Below, piece after piece: positions 1 through 8,543 of a stretch of DNA of 64,000 nucleotides. A program made the translations under genes and the position numbers. This DNA comes from Candidatus Ribeiella danica. Lineage in GTDB: Bacteria > Chloroflexota > Chloroflexia > Chloroflexales > Roseiflexaceae. The stretch lies in assembly GCA_016717335.1 (NCBI GenBank), contig JADKFS010000001.1, positions 1,674,001-1,738,000 of the forward strand, read 5' to 3'. The notes under the pieces were generated by a model. It was given only the letters and a program-made list of their open reading frames with translations. It did no database searches and was not told the DNA's origin. Within the stretch, counting starts at the first letter, position 1. Each line of letters opens with the position of its first letter.

Positions 1-687
1 GTTCACAATCCCTTCGGTGCCGAGGATCATGCCGGCGGTCGGGAAGTCCGGGCCGGGCATGATCTGGATCAAGTCCTCGACGGTCGCGTCGGGGTTATCG
101 ATCAGGTGAATGATCGCGTCGCACAGCTCGGTCAGGTTGTGCGGCGGGATGTTGGTGGCCATACCGACGGCGATGCCGGCCGCGCCGTTCAGCAGCAGGT
201 TTGGCAGCCGCGCGGGCAGGACGGTCGGCTCGCGGAAGGTGCCGTCGAAGTTATCCCGGAAATCGACCGTATTCTTATCGATATCGAAGAGCAGCTCTTC
301 GGCGATGGCCGAGAGGCGCGCCTCGGTGTAGCGCATGGCCGCGGGCGGGTCGCCATCGACGCTGCCGAAGTTGCCCTGGCCATCGATCAGCGGGTAGCGC
401 ATGTTCCAGGGCTGGGCCAAGCGGGCCAGCGCATCGTAGACTGCTGTGTCGCCGTGGGGATGCATCTTGCCGAGCACATCGCCGACGATACGCGCGCACT
501 TTTTATATGGCGTGCTGTGCCGGATACCCATATCCCACATGCCGTACAGGATACGCACCTGAACCGGTTTGAGACCATCGCGCGCATCGGGCAGCGCCCG
601 CGACACGATGACGCTCATCGCGTATTCCAGATAGGCCGTGCGCATCTCGTCGTTGATGCTAACCGGCCGGACGATCCCGATCTCCAT
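1..687 (-). CDS. gyrA: DNA gyrase subunit A, N-terminal part (runs off window edge)
   Basis: The first 229 residues of a type IIA topoisomerase A subunit, which with GyrB supercoils DNA using ATP. Reading the minus strand from ATG 687 gives MEIGIVRPVSINDEM, the winged-helix segment KKCARIVGDVLGKMHPHGD with a Thr-Ala-Val-Tyr-Asp quinolone-pocket stretch, and AAMRYTEARL with the catalytic tyrosine at about residue 120. GGAGG sits just upstream of the ATG, so the start is well supported. The gene continues past position 1 and the C-terminal beta-pinwheel is not visible, so ParC is not strictly excluded. gyrB is about 52 kb away in this window, not adjacent. Confidence 0.93.
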   Translation of the reverse strand, partial: MEIGIVRPVSINDEMRTAYLEYAMSVIVSRALPDARDGLKPVQVRILYGMWDMGIRHSTPYKKCARIVGDVLGKMHPHGDTAVYDALARLAQPWNMRYPLIDGQGNFGSVDGDPPAAMRYTEARLSAIAEELLFDIDKNTVDFRDNFDGTFREPTVLPARLPNLLLNGAAGIAVGMATNIPPHNLTELCDAIIHLIDNPDATVEDLIQIMPGPDFPTAGMILGTEGIVN

Positions 688-770
688 GGTGCCTCCAAAC
701 GCGATCAGCGGCGGCATGTTGGCCGCCAGCTGACAAAACTCGTGCTTCACACATGTCCCGATTTAGGCAT

Positions 771-799
771 ATTATACCGCTAAATCGATGTTTTGTCCA
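771..799 (-). promoter_or_regulatory. Sigma-70 promoter for gyrA
   Basis: On the minus strand TGGACA (-35) and TATAAT (-10) are separated by exactly 17 bases, 84 bp before the gyrA ATG. Five of six and six of six matches to consensus. Confidence 0.7.
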
Positions 800-946
800 T
801 CAAAATCAGCACATATTTTCTGAATCATTTCCTCTTTCTTCTGGGGTGAATTTTTCGTTCGTTGGCGCGGCAGTGTGCCAGATCACCCCACCCCTGCCAG
901 GGGCAGGAGATGAGGGACAACAGGCCATCAGTGCCCAACCAAACAA

Positions 947-1678
947 TTAGGAAGCAGCGCCTTCGCCGGCGGGGCGCGGCAGGCCGCGAACGGCGACAGG
1001 GCCAAAGCCGAGGTAGTCGCACGAGGTCAGCTGGTAGAAGACGCCATCGACCAGGCCCTGCGTCGCGATCGACCAGTCGTGCGGGCGATGCAGATGGCCG
1101 TAGACGCAGGTGGCAGCCCCAGCCGCGCAGATCCGGCGGGCAAACTCGGTCGGCTTGCGGTCGATGAAGGGGGGATAGTGGAACATGACGACGATCGGCC
1201 TCGCGCCCGCGGCGAGCTTGCGGGCAGCCGACAGCGCCAGCTCAAGGCGCACCAGCTCGCGGTTGTAGACCACTTGGTCGGCGGGGGCGGTGAAGCCAGG
1301 CGTCTCAGGGGTGATCCAGCCACGCGTGCCGCAGATCACGACATCGCCGAGATCGAGCGCATCGCCCTGGACGATCGAGATCGATTCCGGCAAATAGCGG
1401 CGGACGCGGCCAGGGCTTTCCCACCAGTAATCGTGATTGCCGCGCGAGAGGATCTTGCGCCCCGGCAGGGCGGCGATCCACGCGAGATCAGGCAGGGCAT
1501 CAGGAAGCTTCAGCGCCCAAGAGATATCGCCGGCAACCAGCACCGTATCGTCGTCGCGCACACGATCGCGCCACGCCGCCGCGATGCGCTGGGGATGCTC
1601 CTTCCAGCGATCGCCGAAAATATCCATCGGCTTGGGCTGAGCCGACGAGAGATGTAGGTCGGAAATCGTCCAAATCAC
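947..1678 (-). CDS. Metallophosphoesterase family protein
   Basis: A calcineurin-like metallophosphoesterase of about 243 residues. The metal-binding motifs appear in order: SDLHLS near the start, AGDISW, RGNHDYWW, MFHYPP and VYGHLHRPH. This set binds two metal ions and hydrolyses phosphoesters; the substrate cannot be read from sequence. The frame extends upstream to 1777, but the family begins right before the DLH motif, so the GTG at 1678 (VIWTISDLHLS) is preferred. It is transcribed divergently from the Crp/Fnr gene and shares a short intergenic region with it. Confidence 0.85.
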   Translation of the reverse strand: MIWTISDLHLSSAQPKPMDIFGDRWKEHPQRIAAAWRDRVRDDDTVLVAGDISWALKLPDALPDLAWIAALPGRKILSRGNHDYWWESPGRVRRYLPESISIVQGDALDLGDVVICGTRGWITPETPGFTAPADQVVYNRELVRLELALSAARKLAAGARPIVVMFHYPPFIDRKPTEFARRICAAGAATCVYGHLHRPHDWSIATQGLVDGVFYQLTSCDYLGFGPVAVRGLPRPAGEGAAS

Positions 1679-1770
1679 CGCGCTATGATACCAGACAGGC
1701 GGGCGCTTGCCAAACCAAGACAGTATTACAGGCAGACCTACTACAGCGCATGTTTCTCTGTTCCGGCAGC

Positions 1771-1812
1771 GTGACATAGATCATAGTCTTGGTGCTCTCA
1801 ATCTTCTATAAT
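1771..1812 (+). promoter_or_regulatory. Promoter of the Crp/Fnr gene with possible Crp-type operator
   Basis: TATAAT lies at 1807-1812 with no recognisable -35 hexamer. At 1771-1784 there is GTGA-N6-TCAT, close to the Crp half-site pair GTGA-N6-TCAC. If transcription starts 7 bases after the -10 hexamer, the dyad centre falls at -41.5, the usual place for a class II Crp/Fnr activator that replaces a -35. This suggests autoregulation. Confidence 0.45.
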
Positions 1813-1847
1813 GGCATCATCACGATGATGAGAGGACGAGAAGCGGG

Positions 1848-2528
1848 ATGAACAAGCCTCAGGCGCTCAGACATGTCGCCGCCTTCGCCGGGCTGAGCGA
1901 CGACGAGCTGGTGCTGCTGGCCAGAGGCACCGGCTCGCAGGCATTCGAGCGCGGCGAGATCATCTTTCAGCAGGGCAGTATCGGCAGCGCGCTCTACATC
2001 ATCGTGACCGGCCAGGTGCGGATCTACACGACGACCGAGGCCGGCCAGGAGCTGACGGTGACGATCTTCCACGACGGCGATTTCTTTGGCGAGATGGCGC
2101 TATTCGACGGCCAGCCGCGCGCGGCCAGCGCCTCGGCGATGTGCAGGACGACGACTCTGACGCTGCACCGCGCCGCCTTTCTGCACACGATCAGCGCCTG
2201 CCCGCCGATCGCGGCCTCGGTGCTGGAGATCATGGCGCTGCGGCTACGCCAGAGCAATACAGTCGCCGAGCAGCTCGCCAGCCTATCGGCGTCGCAGCGG
2301 GTGGTACGCCAGCTACGCGACCTGGCGGCGCGCTATGGTATCGCCGACGGCAGCGACATCCGGATCGATCTGCATCTAACCCAGGACGACCTGGCCAGCC
2401 TCTCCGGCACCACGCGCGAGACGGTCAACCGCGTGCTGTCTCACCTGCGCGACCAGGGGCTGATTCGCGTCGAGCGCGCGCGCGTGAGCGTGCTGAACAT
2501 GCCCGAGCTCGAGCACTGCGGAGACTAG
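1848..2528 (+). CDS. Crp/Fnr-family transcriptional regulator
   Basis: A 226-residue regulator. Residues about 10-125 form the cyclic-nucleotide-binding jelly roll (FERGEIIFQQGSIGSALYIIV, then GDFFGEMALFDGQPRAASASA, the PRAAS-type phosphate cassette). Residues about 150-215 are a Crp-type winged helix with the recognition helix in SGTTRETVNRVLSHLRDQG. No cysteine cluster is present, so it is not an iron-sulfur FNR. The RAAS cassette is compatible with cyclic nucleotide binding, but the ligand is unknown. It is a single gene followed by a hairpin, with a Crp-like site in its own promoter. Confidence 0.92.
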   Translation: MNKPQALRHVAAFAGLSDDELVLLARGTGSQAFERGEIIFQQGSIGSALYIIVTGQVRIYTTTEAGQELTVTIFHDGDFFGEMALFDGQPRAASASAMCRTTTLTLHRAAFLHTISACPPIAASVLEIMALRLRQSNTVAEQLASLSASQRVVRQLRDLAARYGIADGSDIRIDLHLTQDDLASLSGTTRETVNRVLSHLRDQGLIRVERARVSVLNMPELEHCGD

Positions 2529-2571
2529 CACAGCTTTCCCGAAAAGCGCTCCTGGCTTTGCCAGCTGATTC

Positions 2572-2610
2572 CGCGGCTCTGTGGTTCTGCGGCCGCGGAA
2601 CCACAGAACC
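2572..2610. terminator. Hairpin after the Crp/Fnr gene, built from heptad-like units
   Basis: An inverted repeat of about 18 bp with two mismatches pairs the CTCTGTGGTT side with AACCACAGAACC. No U-tract follows. The same motif recurs after metH (14518-14601). At 2665-2690 a short AGATTGT/AGATTGC pair of heptads occurs. The rest of 2529-2826 holds no gene. Confidence 0.5.
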
Positions 2611-2826
2611 AATGGTGGCGGCCCAAACCCCATACGGACGTTCGTAACCTGTACTAGCGCAATTGCAGATTGTAGATTGCGACTAGGGCATAGTGAAGCC
2701 AGGGAGGCTAGCGACTACGCCCGACAGCCTGCCTGCTTTTGCACTAGGACAGCTCGGCGTACATTCACGCAATCCCCGATCCATCAAGCTGATCGCTGCA
2801 AAGCGAAACCTTCGAGGAGTGAGCAT

Positions 2827-3501
2827 ATGTTCTACCTATTCCTACTGGCCCATCTTGTCGCCGACTTCGTGCTGCAACCATACTGGCTGGTGCTGCGCAA
2901 GCGCCAGTGGGACGGGCTCCTGATCCACGGCGGGATTGTGCTGGCATGCATGCTGGCACTGCCGCTGATCGACGGCGGGGTGCTGGCGCTCTGGCCAGCC
3001 ATCCTGGGGGTCACGGCGGTGCACATCGCCGCCGACTGGTGGAAGGTGCGCTACGGCGACCGAATACCAGGCCCACCGATCGGCCCATTCCTGCTGGATC
3101 AGGTGATCCACCTCACAACGCTGGGCGTCTTGCTCAGCCTGATGCTGCCCGGCGAGCAGGTGTGGGCGCTCACCGCGCCGGCCGCCTACATGGCGCTGTA
3201 TGTGGCTGCATACATCGTCGCCGCGTTCGCGACGCCGATCGGCGTGATGATCTGGCTCGACCCGGCGTTCTCGAACGCGGCGCTTGCCGGCGGGGCGCGG
3301 GTTCGCAGCCTGCTGGCCGGCGTGTCGGTGGTCTCACTGACGCTGTTTGGCGGCCTGCTGGCCTTGCCGGCGGCGCTGCTCGGGATGGCTCTGGTCGTGC
3401 GCCACCCGCGCTCGAACCACCCGCTCGACATGCCAGCCGGGATGCTGGCGGTGCTGGCGATCGGAGCGGCGCTCGGGACAGCGCTGGCGATGATACGGTA
3501 G
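2827..3501 (+). CDS. DUF3307 domain membrane protein
   Basis: A 224-residue integral membrane protein. It opens with MFYLFLLAHLVADFVLQPYW, the typical start of DUF3307 proteins, and has about six hydrophobic segments with HIAADWWK and LDQVIHL motifs between them. Its function is unknown; in other bacteria members sit near regulatory genes. The frame is open from 2581, but the ATG at 2827 has GAGGAG just upstream and begins exactly at the family start. It converges on rpoD. Confidence 0.8.
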   Translation: MFYLFLLAHLVADFVLQPYWLVLRKRQWDGLLIHGGIVLACMLALPLIDGGVLALWPAILGVTAVHIAADWWKVRYGDRIPGPPIGPFLLDQVIHLTTLGVLLSLMLPGEQVWALTAPAAYMALYVAAYIVAAFATPIGVMIWLDPAFSNAALAGGARVRSLLAGVSVVSLTLFGGLLALPAALLGMALVVRHPRSNHPLDMPAGMLAVLAIGAALGTALAMIR

Positions 3502-3502
3502 C

Positions 3503-3538
3503 AGTGAGGGGTGAGGCGCGAGCGCCTCACCCCTCACT
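3503..3538. terminator. Perfect 17-bp hairpin between converging genes
   Basis: 3503-3519 is the exact reverse complement of 3522-3538, with a 2-base centre. It begins two bases after the DUF3307 stop. It has no U-tract and could act from both strands between DUF3307 and rpoD. Confidence 0.55.
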
Positions 3539-3549
3539 TGTTTCAAGAG

Positions 3550-3584
3550 AGTGTGGCCATACTGTCGTGTGGCCACACTTTTTT
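3550..3584 (+). terminator. Rho-independent terminator
   Basis: The stem AGTGTGGCCA / TGGCCACACT (3550-3559 and 3570-3579) is followed directly by a six-base T run on the plus strand. It terminates the DUF3307 transcript just before the end of rpoD. Confidence 0.75.
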
Positions 3585-3597
3585 CATGGTCGGGCGG

Positions 3598-4752
<1,155 letters not shown>

Positions 4753-4797
4753 TGGGTCCGGCTTTCTATCAAGAGGGCTCCATGTTATGCAAAGTGC

Positions 4798-4826
4798 ACT
4801 ATAGCACAAAAAAGCATCATCTTCAA
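4798..4826 (-). promoter_or_regulatory. Promoter of rpoD
   Basis: On the minus strand TTGAAG, a 17-base spacer and TATAGT, with TGC before the -10 (extended -10). It lies 46-75 bp before the GTG start and rules out the longer reading frame. Confidence 0.7.
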
Positions 4827-5039
4827 GAGCCATTTTCGACGACCTGGCTACGTACAACGAAAACTTTATCCTTGGGAAAATCTAAAATTGCCAGGGCTGG
4901 ACGCATATCCCCCCTCTTTGAGGAGCGCGACCCTATCCATCAGTATAGGGTCAAGACTCTCCTTCTGGTGATTTTCATCACGATTGTCAATTGTTACTAT
5001 AGACCGGTGCAGCAGCGGGCGTTTGGTCAGCTCCAACCG

Positions 5040-5048
5040 TGTTATAAT
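5040..5048 (+). promoter_or_regulatory. Extended -10 promoter, probably for talC-tkt
   Basis: TGTTATAAT at 5040-5048 with no good -35. It lies about 240 bp before talC, so the leader would be long. Nothing else is recognised in 4827-5289. Confidence 0.45.
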
Positions 5049-5289
5049 CAACAGCGCTCCTCCGGCTTCCACCTCGGCGGCACGCGCTCTGCAGGCCGAT
5101 AGGAAGAGCGGCCGGCCATCCTGCCTACAGCGTCGAGCAGCACGATAGAGCCATTCTGATGCAACGCCACGCAGGGCCTGCGCGCTCGATACCGGCTCGA
5201 CCATGGTGCTCCATGCTCTCGCTGTTGCCGCATCCCTCGCACACACGAGCACTGATCGGCTGGTAGGATGAGCAAAGGAGTGGCAGTTC

Positions 5290-5937
5290 ATGAAGATCTT
5301 TCTCGACACTGCAAACATCGACGAGATCCGCGAGGCGGCGAGCTGGGGCATCCTGAGCGGCGTGACGACCAACCCAACCCTGATTGCTAAGGAGAAGGGC
5401 GCGGATTTCAAGAGCACGATCCAGGAGATCGCAACTCTGGTGGATGGGCCGATCAGCGCCGAGACGATCTCGCTGGATGCCGAGGGGATGGTGCGCGAGG
5501 GCCACGACTACGTGCAGTGGCACCCGAACGTGATCATCAAAGTGCCGAGCACCACCGAGGGGCTGAAGGCGATCTACCGGCTGGCGAAGGACGGCATTCG
5601 CACCAACGTGACGCTGTGCTTCAACGCCAGCCAGGCGCTGCTCGCAGCACGCGCCGGGGCGTTCATCATCAGCCCGTTCATCGGGCGGGTCGACGACACC
5701 GGCGTCGAGGGCATGCAGCTCATCCGCGAGATCGTGGATATCTACCGCAAAGACCCTGAAATCAAGACGCTGGTGCTGTCGGCCTCGATCCGGCACCCGC
5801 GCCATATCATCGACTCGGCGCTGGCCGGGGCCGACATCGCGACCTGCCCCTTCAAGGTGCTCGAGCAGAGCATGAAGCACCCGCTGACCGATCGTGGCAT
5901 CGACCAGTTCTTGAAGGATTGGAAAAGCCGACAGTAG
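5290..5937 (+). CDS. Transaldolase / fructose-6-phosphate aldolase family protein
   Basis: A 215-residue small transaldolase of the TalC/FSA class (about 215-220 aa is normal). It opens MKIFLDTANIDEIREAASWG and continues SGVTTNPTLIAKEKG; the Schiff-base lysine is in VIIKVPST, followed by TNVTLCFNASQALLAARAGA and ISPFIGRVDDTG. It transfers dihydroxyacetone units between sugar phosphates in the non-oxidative pentose phosphate pathway. AAGGAG precedes the ATG. It is followed by transketolase on the same strand, with a heptad array between them, so the two probably form one functional unit. Confidence 0.92.
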   Translation: MKIFLDTANIDEIREAASWGILSGVTTNPTLIAKEKGADFKSTIQEIATLVDGPISAETISLDAEGMVREGHDYVQWHPNVIIKVPSTTEGLKAIYRLAKDGIRTNVTLCFNASQALLAARAGAFIISPFIGRVDDTGVEGMQLIREIVDIYRKDPEIKTLVLSASIRHPRHIIDSALAGADIATCPFKVLEQSMKHPLTDRGIDQFLKDWKSRQ

Positions 5938-5957
5938 AGCGAGTATTCAGGAGGTAG

Positions 5958-6050
5958 AAGTCAGCAGTCAGAATTGTCGACGTGAGCGTCGTGCATCACT
6001 GCGTTATTCGCCGGTGCTTCTGACCCCTGACTCCCGGCTCCTGACTCCTG
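5958..6050. repeat. Facing heptad arrays between talC and tkt
   Basis: Left array at about 5958-5972 (AGTCAGC, AGTCAGA) and right array at 6021-6050, four 7-bp units of TGACTCC type. The two sides are nearly complementary (about 13 of 16), so the RNA could form a hairpin around a 45-base loop just before the tkt ribosome binding site. Confidence 0.7.
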
Positions 6051-6063
6051 AAAGGATTTCATC

Positions 6064-8139
6064 GTGGCAGAAGCTTACACCGACCAGGATCAACTCACCG
6101 TCAACGCGATTCGCATGCTCTCGATCGATGGCGTGCAGCAGGCGAACTCGGGGCACCCCGGCCTGCCGCTCGGCGCCGCGCCAATGGCGTACGTGCTGTG
6201 GAGCCGCTTCCTGCGCTTCAACCCGAGCGACCCGCAGTGGCCGAATCGCGACCGCTTCATTCTGTCGGCCGGGCACGGCTCGATGCTGCTGTACAGCCTG
6301 CTCTACCTGGCCGGCTACGATCTCTCGCTCGACGATCTCAAGAGCTTCCGGCAGTGGGGCTCGAAGACGCCCGGCCACCCCGAGTACGGCCTGACGCCAG
6401 GGGTCGAGGTCTCGACCGGCCCGCTCGGCCAGGGCTTCGGCAACGGCGTCGGGATGGCGATCGCCGAGGCGTTCCTGGCGGCGACCTACAACCGCGCCGA
6501 CCACGCGCCGATCGACCACTACACCTACGCGATCGTCAGCGACGGCGACATTATGGAGGGCGTGGGCGCCGAGGCGGCCAGCCTGGCCGGGCACCTCAAG
6601 CTCGGCAAGCTGATCTATCTCTACGACGACAACCATATCTCGCTGGACGGGCCGACCAACCTGGCCTTCACCGAGGATGTGCTGCAGCGCTTCGACGCCT
6701 ACGGCTGGCACACGCTGCGGGTCGCGGACGGCAACGACCTTGAGGCGATCGACCAGGCGATCCGGGCCGCGCAGGGCGACGAGCGCCCCTCGCTGATCGC
6801 GGTGCGCACGACAATCGGCTACGGCAGCCCACTGCAGGACACCAGCAAGGTCCACGGCAGCCCGCTAGGCCCCGAGAATGTTCGCAAGACCAAGGAGTTC
6901 TACGGCTGGGACCCCAATGCGACCTTCGCCGTGCCCGAGGCGGCGCTGCAGCCGCTGCGCGCGGCGGGCGCGCGCGGCGCCGGGCTGCAGCAGGCGTGGC
7001 AGCGCCAGCTCGACGCCTACGCCGAGGCATTTCCAAGCGAGGGCGCGCAGCTCCGGCTGGCGCTGGCCGGCGAGCTGCCGGCCGGCTGGGACGCCAATCT
7101 GCCGCACTTCTCGCCGGCCGACGGCGAGCTGGCGACCCGTCAGGCCTCCGGCAAGGCGCTGGAGGCGATCCGGGCCAAGGTGCCCTGGCTGATCGGCGGC
7201 TCGGCCGACCTGGCCTCCTCGAACGAGATGCCGGTCAAGGGCGACGTCAGCTTTCAGCCGGGCCAGTACCAGAACCACAATATCTGGTTTGGCGTGCGCG
7301 AGCACGGGATGGGCGCCGCGCTCAACGGCATGTCGGTGCACGGCGGCGTGCGGGTCTACGGCGGCACCTTCTTCACCTTCTCCGACTACATGCGCGGCTC
7401 GATCCGCGTCGCGGCGCTCTCGGAGTACCCGGTGATCTACGTCTTCACGCACGACAGCATCGGCCTGGGCGAGGACGGGCCGACGCACCAGCCGGTCGAG
7501 CAGCTGGCCTCGCTGCGGGCCATGCCGAACCTGGTGGTGATCCGCCCCGGCGACGCGAATGAGAGCGTGGTCGCCTGGCAGATCGCGATCGAGCGGACGC
7601 ATGGCCCGACCGCGCTGGTGTTCAGCCGCCAGAAGCTGCCGGTGTTCGACCAGACCAAGCTGGCGCCGGCGCAGGGCGCGCGCAAGGGCGCCTACACGCT
7701 GCGCGAGGTCGAGGGCGGCACGCCGGACGTCATCCTGATCGGCACGGGCTCGGAGGTCGCGCTGGCAATCGAGGCGAGCGACGAGCTGGCGAAGCAGGGT
7801 GTGCGCGCGCGGGTGGTCAGCTTCCCGAGCTGGGAGCTGTTCGAGGCCCAGCCGCAGGCGTACCGCGACAGCGTGCTGCCGCCCGACGTGGGCGCGCGCG
7901 TGTCGATCGAGGCGGGCGTGGGCCAGGGCTGGCACCGCTGGGTCGGCGAGGGCGGCGCGGTCATGAGCGTCGACAGGTTCGGCGCCTCGGCCCCCTACAA
8001 GGAGATCTACAAGGAGTTCGGCCTGACGGTCGAGCAGGTCGTCGCGCGGGCGCTCGGGCTGCTCGGGCGCGGGGGCCAGGCCAGCGGAGGCGACCACGTG
8101 CCGGGCGTGCAGCCCTCGGGTGCGGAGGGGCACTCGTAG
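6064..8139 (+). CDS. tkt: Transketolase
   Basis: A 691-residue thiamine-diphosphate enzyme that moves two-carbon units between sugar phosphates. Thiamine-binding domain motifs: GHPGLPLGAAP, ILSAGHGSMLLYSLLYL, GPLGQGFGNGVGMAIAE and SDGDIMEG with the metal-binding D/N. The pyrimidine domain has WFGVREHGMGAALNGM (catalytic Glu) and FTHDSIGLGEDGPTHQPVEQ. Length is slightly above the usual 660-670 because of a Gly/Ser-rich tail after ARALGLLGRGG. The start is GTG 6064, with AAAGGA upstream. It is paired with talC, which supplies the other non-oxidative pentose phosphate reaction. Confidence 0.96.
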   Translation: MAEAYTDQDQLTVNAIRMLSIDGVQQANSGHPGLPLGAAPMAYVLWSRFLRFNPSDPQWPNRDRFILSAGHGSMLLYSLLYLAGYDLSLDDLKSFRQWGSKTPGHPEYGLTPGVEVSTGPLGQGFGNGVGMAIAEAFLAATYNRADHAPIDHYTYAIVSDGDIMEGVGAEAASLAGHLKLGKLIYLYDDNHISLDGPTNLAFTEDVLQRFDAYGWHTLRVADGNDLEAIDQAIRAAQGDERPSLIAVRTTIGYGSPLQDTSKVHGSPLGPENVRKTKEFYGWDPNATFAVPEAALQPLRAAGARGAGLQQAWQRQLDAYAEAFPSEGAQLRLALAGELPAGWDANLPHFSPADGELATRQASGKALEAIRAKVPWLIGGSADLASSNEMPVKGDVSFQPGQYQNHNIWFGVREHGMGAALNGMSVHGGVRVYGGTFFTFSDYMRGSIRVAALSEYPVIYVFTHDSIGLGEDGPTHQPVEQLASLRAMPNLVVIRPGDANESVVAWQIAIERTHGPTALVFSRQKLPVFDQTKLAPAQGARKGAYTLREVEGGTPDVILIGTGSEVALAIEASDELAKQGVRARVVSFPSWELFEAQPQAYRDSVLPPDVGARVSIEAGVGQGWHRWVGEGGAVMSVDRFGASAPYKEIYKEFGLTVEQVVARALGLLGRGGQASGGDHVPGVQPSGAEGHS

Positions 8140-8166
8140 CCAGTAGCCAGGCGTCAGTAGTCAGCA
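8140..8166. repeat. Heptad array after tkt
   Basis: Four 7-bp units of the CAGTAGC type directly after the tkt stop codon. Confidence 0.6.
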
Positions 8167-8190
8167 CGACGTTGCGCTGTTGATCCCCTG

Positions 8191-8220
8191 CCCCCTCTCT
8201 CGTCACTACGGGAGAGGGGG
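8191..8220 (+). terminator. Hairpin terminator after tkt
   Basis: The arm CCCCCTCTCTCG pairs with CGGGAGAGGGGG across a six-base loop (one T-G wobble). CTTATGTTTC follows, so only a weak U-tract is present. Confidence 0.55.
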
Positions 8221-8253
8221 CTTATGTTTCTGGCATCACGATGCGATCACACC

Positions 8254-8358
8254 TATAGCAGTGGGCAGTCGGCAGGAGCCAGTCGGCAGTACGACGGATG
8301 GCATTACAAAGGCAGCTCGTTCGTGCATCGTGGCTCAATGGTTTTGCTCACAGCTATA
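8254..8358 (+). mobile_element. 105-bp TATAGC element, copy A
   Basis: A non-coding element that starts TATAGCAGTGGGCAG and ends GAGCAnnn-type CACAGCTATA, so its ends are imperfect inverted repeats (TATAGCAGTGGGCA against TATAGCTGTGAGCA). Copies at 42443, 45245 and 52488 have the same 105-bp length; a shorter copy is at 29871. The first 30 bp consist of four 7-bp units (GGCAGTC-like). It looks like a MITE with no transposase in the window. It lies between tkt and a histidine kinase. Confidence 0.75.
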
Positions 8359-8476
8359 GATGGTGCCCGGCGGCCACATCCTGATGCCATCTATGTTGCC
8401 CCGCGCTCCTGGCAGGGCGGGGCAGGGGCGATACGCCGGATAAATTGATTGTCATTCACTTGTCACCACAAGCATA

Positions 8477-8504
8477 TTCACAGCGGGGTGATCATGCGTA
8501 CAAT
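8477..8504 (+). promoter_or_regulatory. Possible promoter for the kinase/response-regulator pair
   Basis: TTCACA, a 16-base spacer and TACAAT, ending 39 bp before the ATG at 8544. A moderate match. Confidence 0.4.
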
Positions 8505-8543
8505 AGAATAGTCTCTCCATATCTACGATACCTGGGGCTACCG

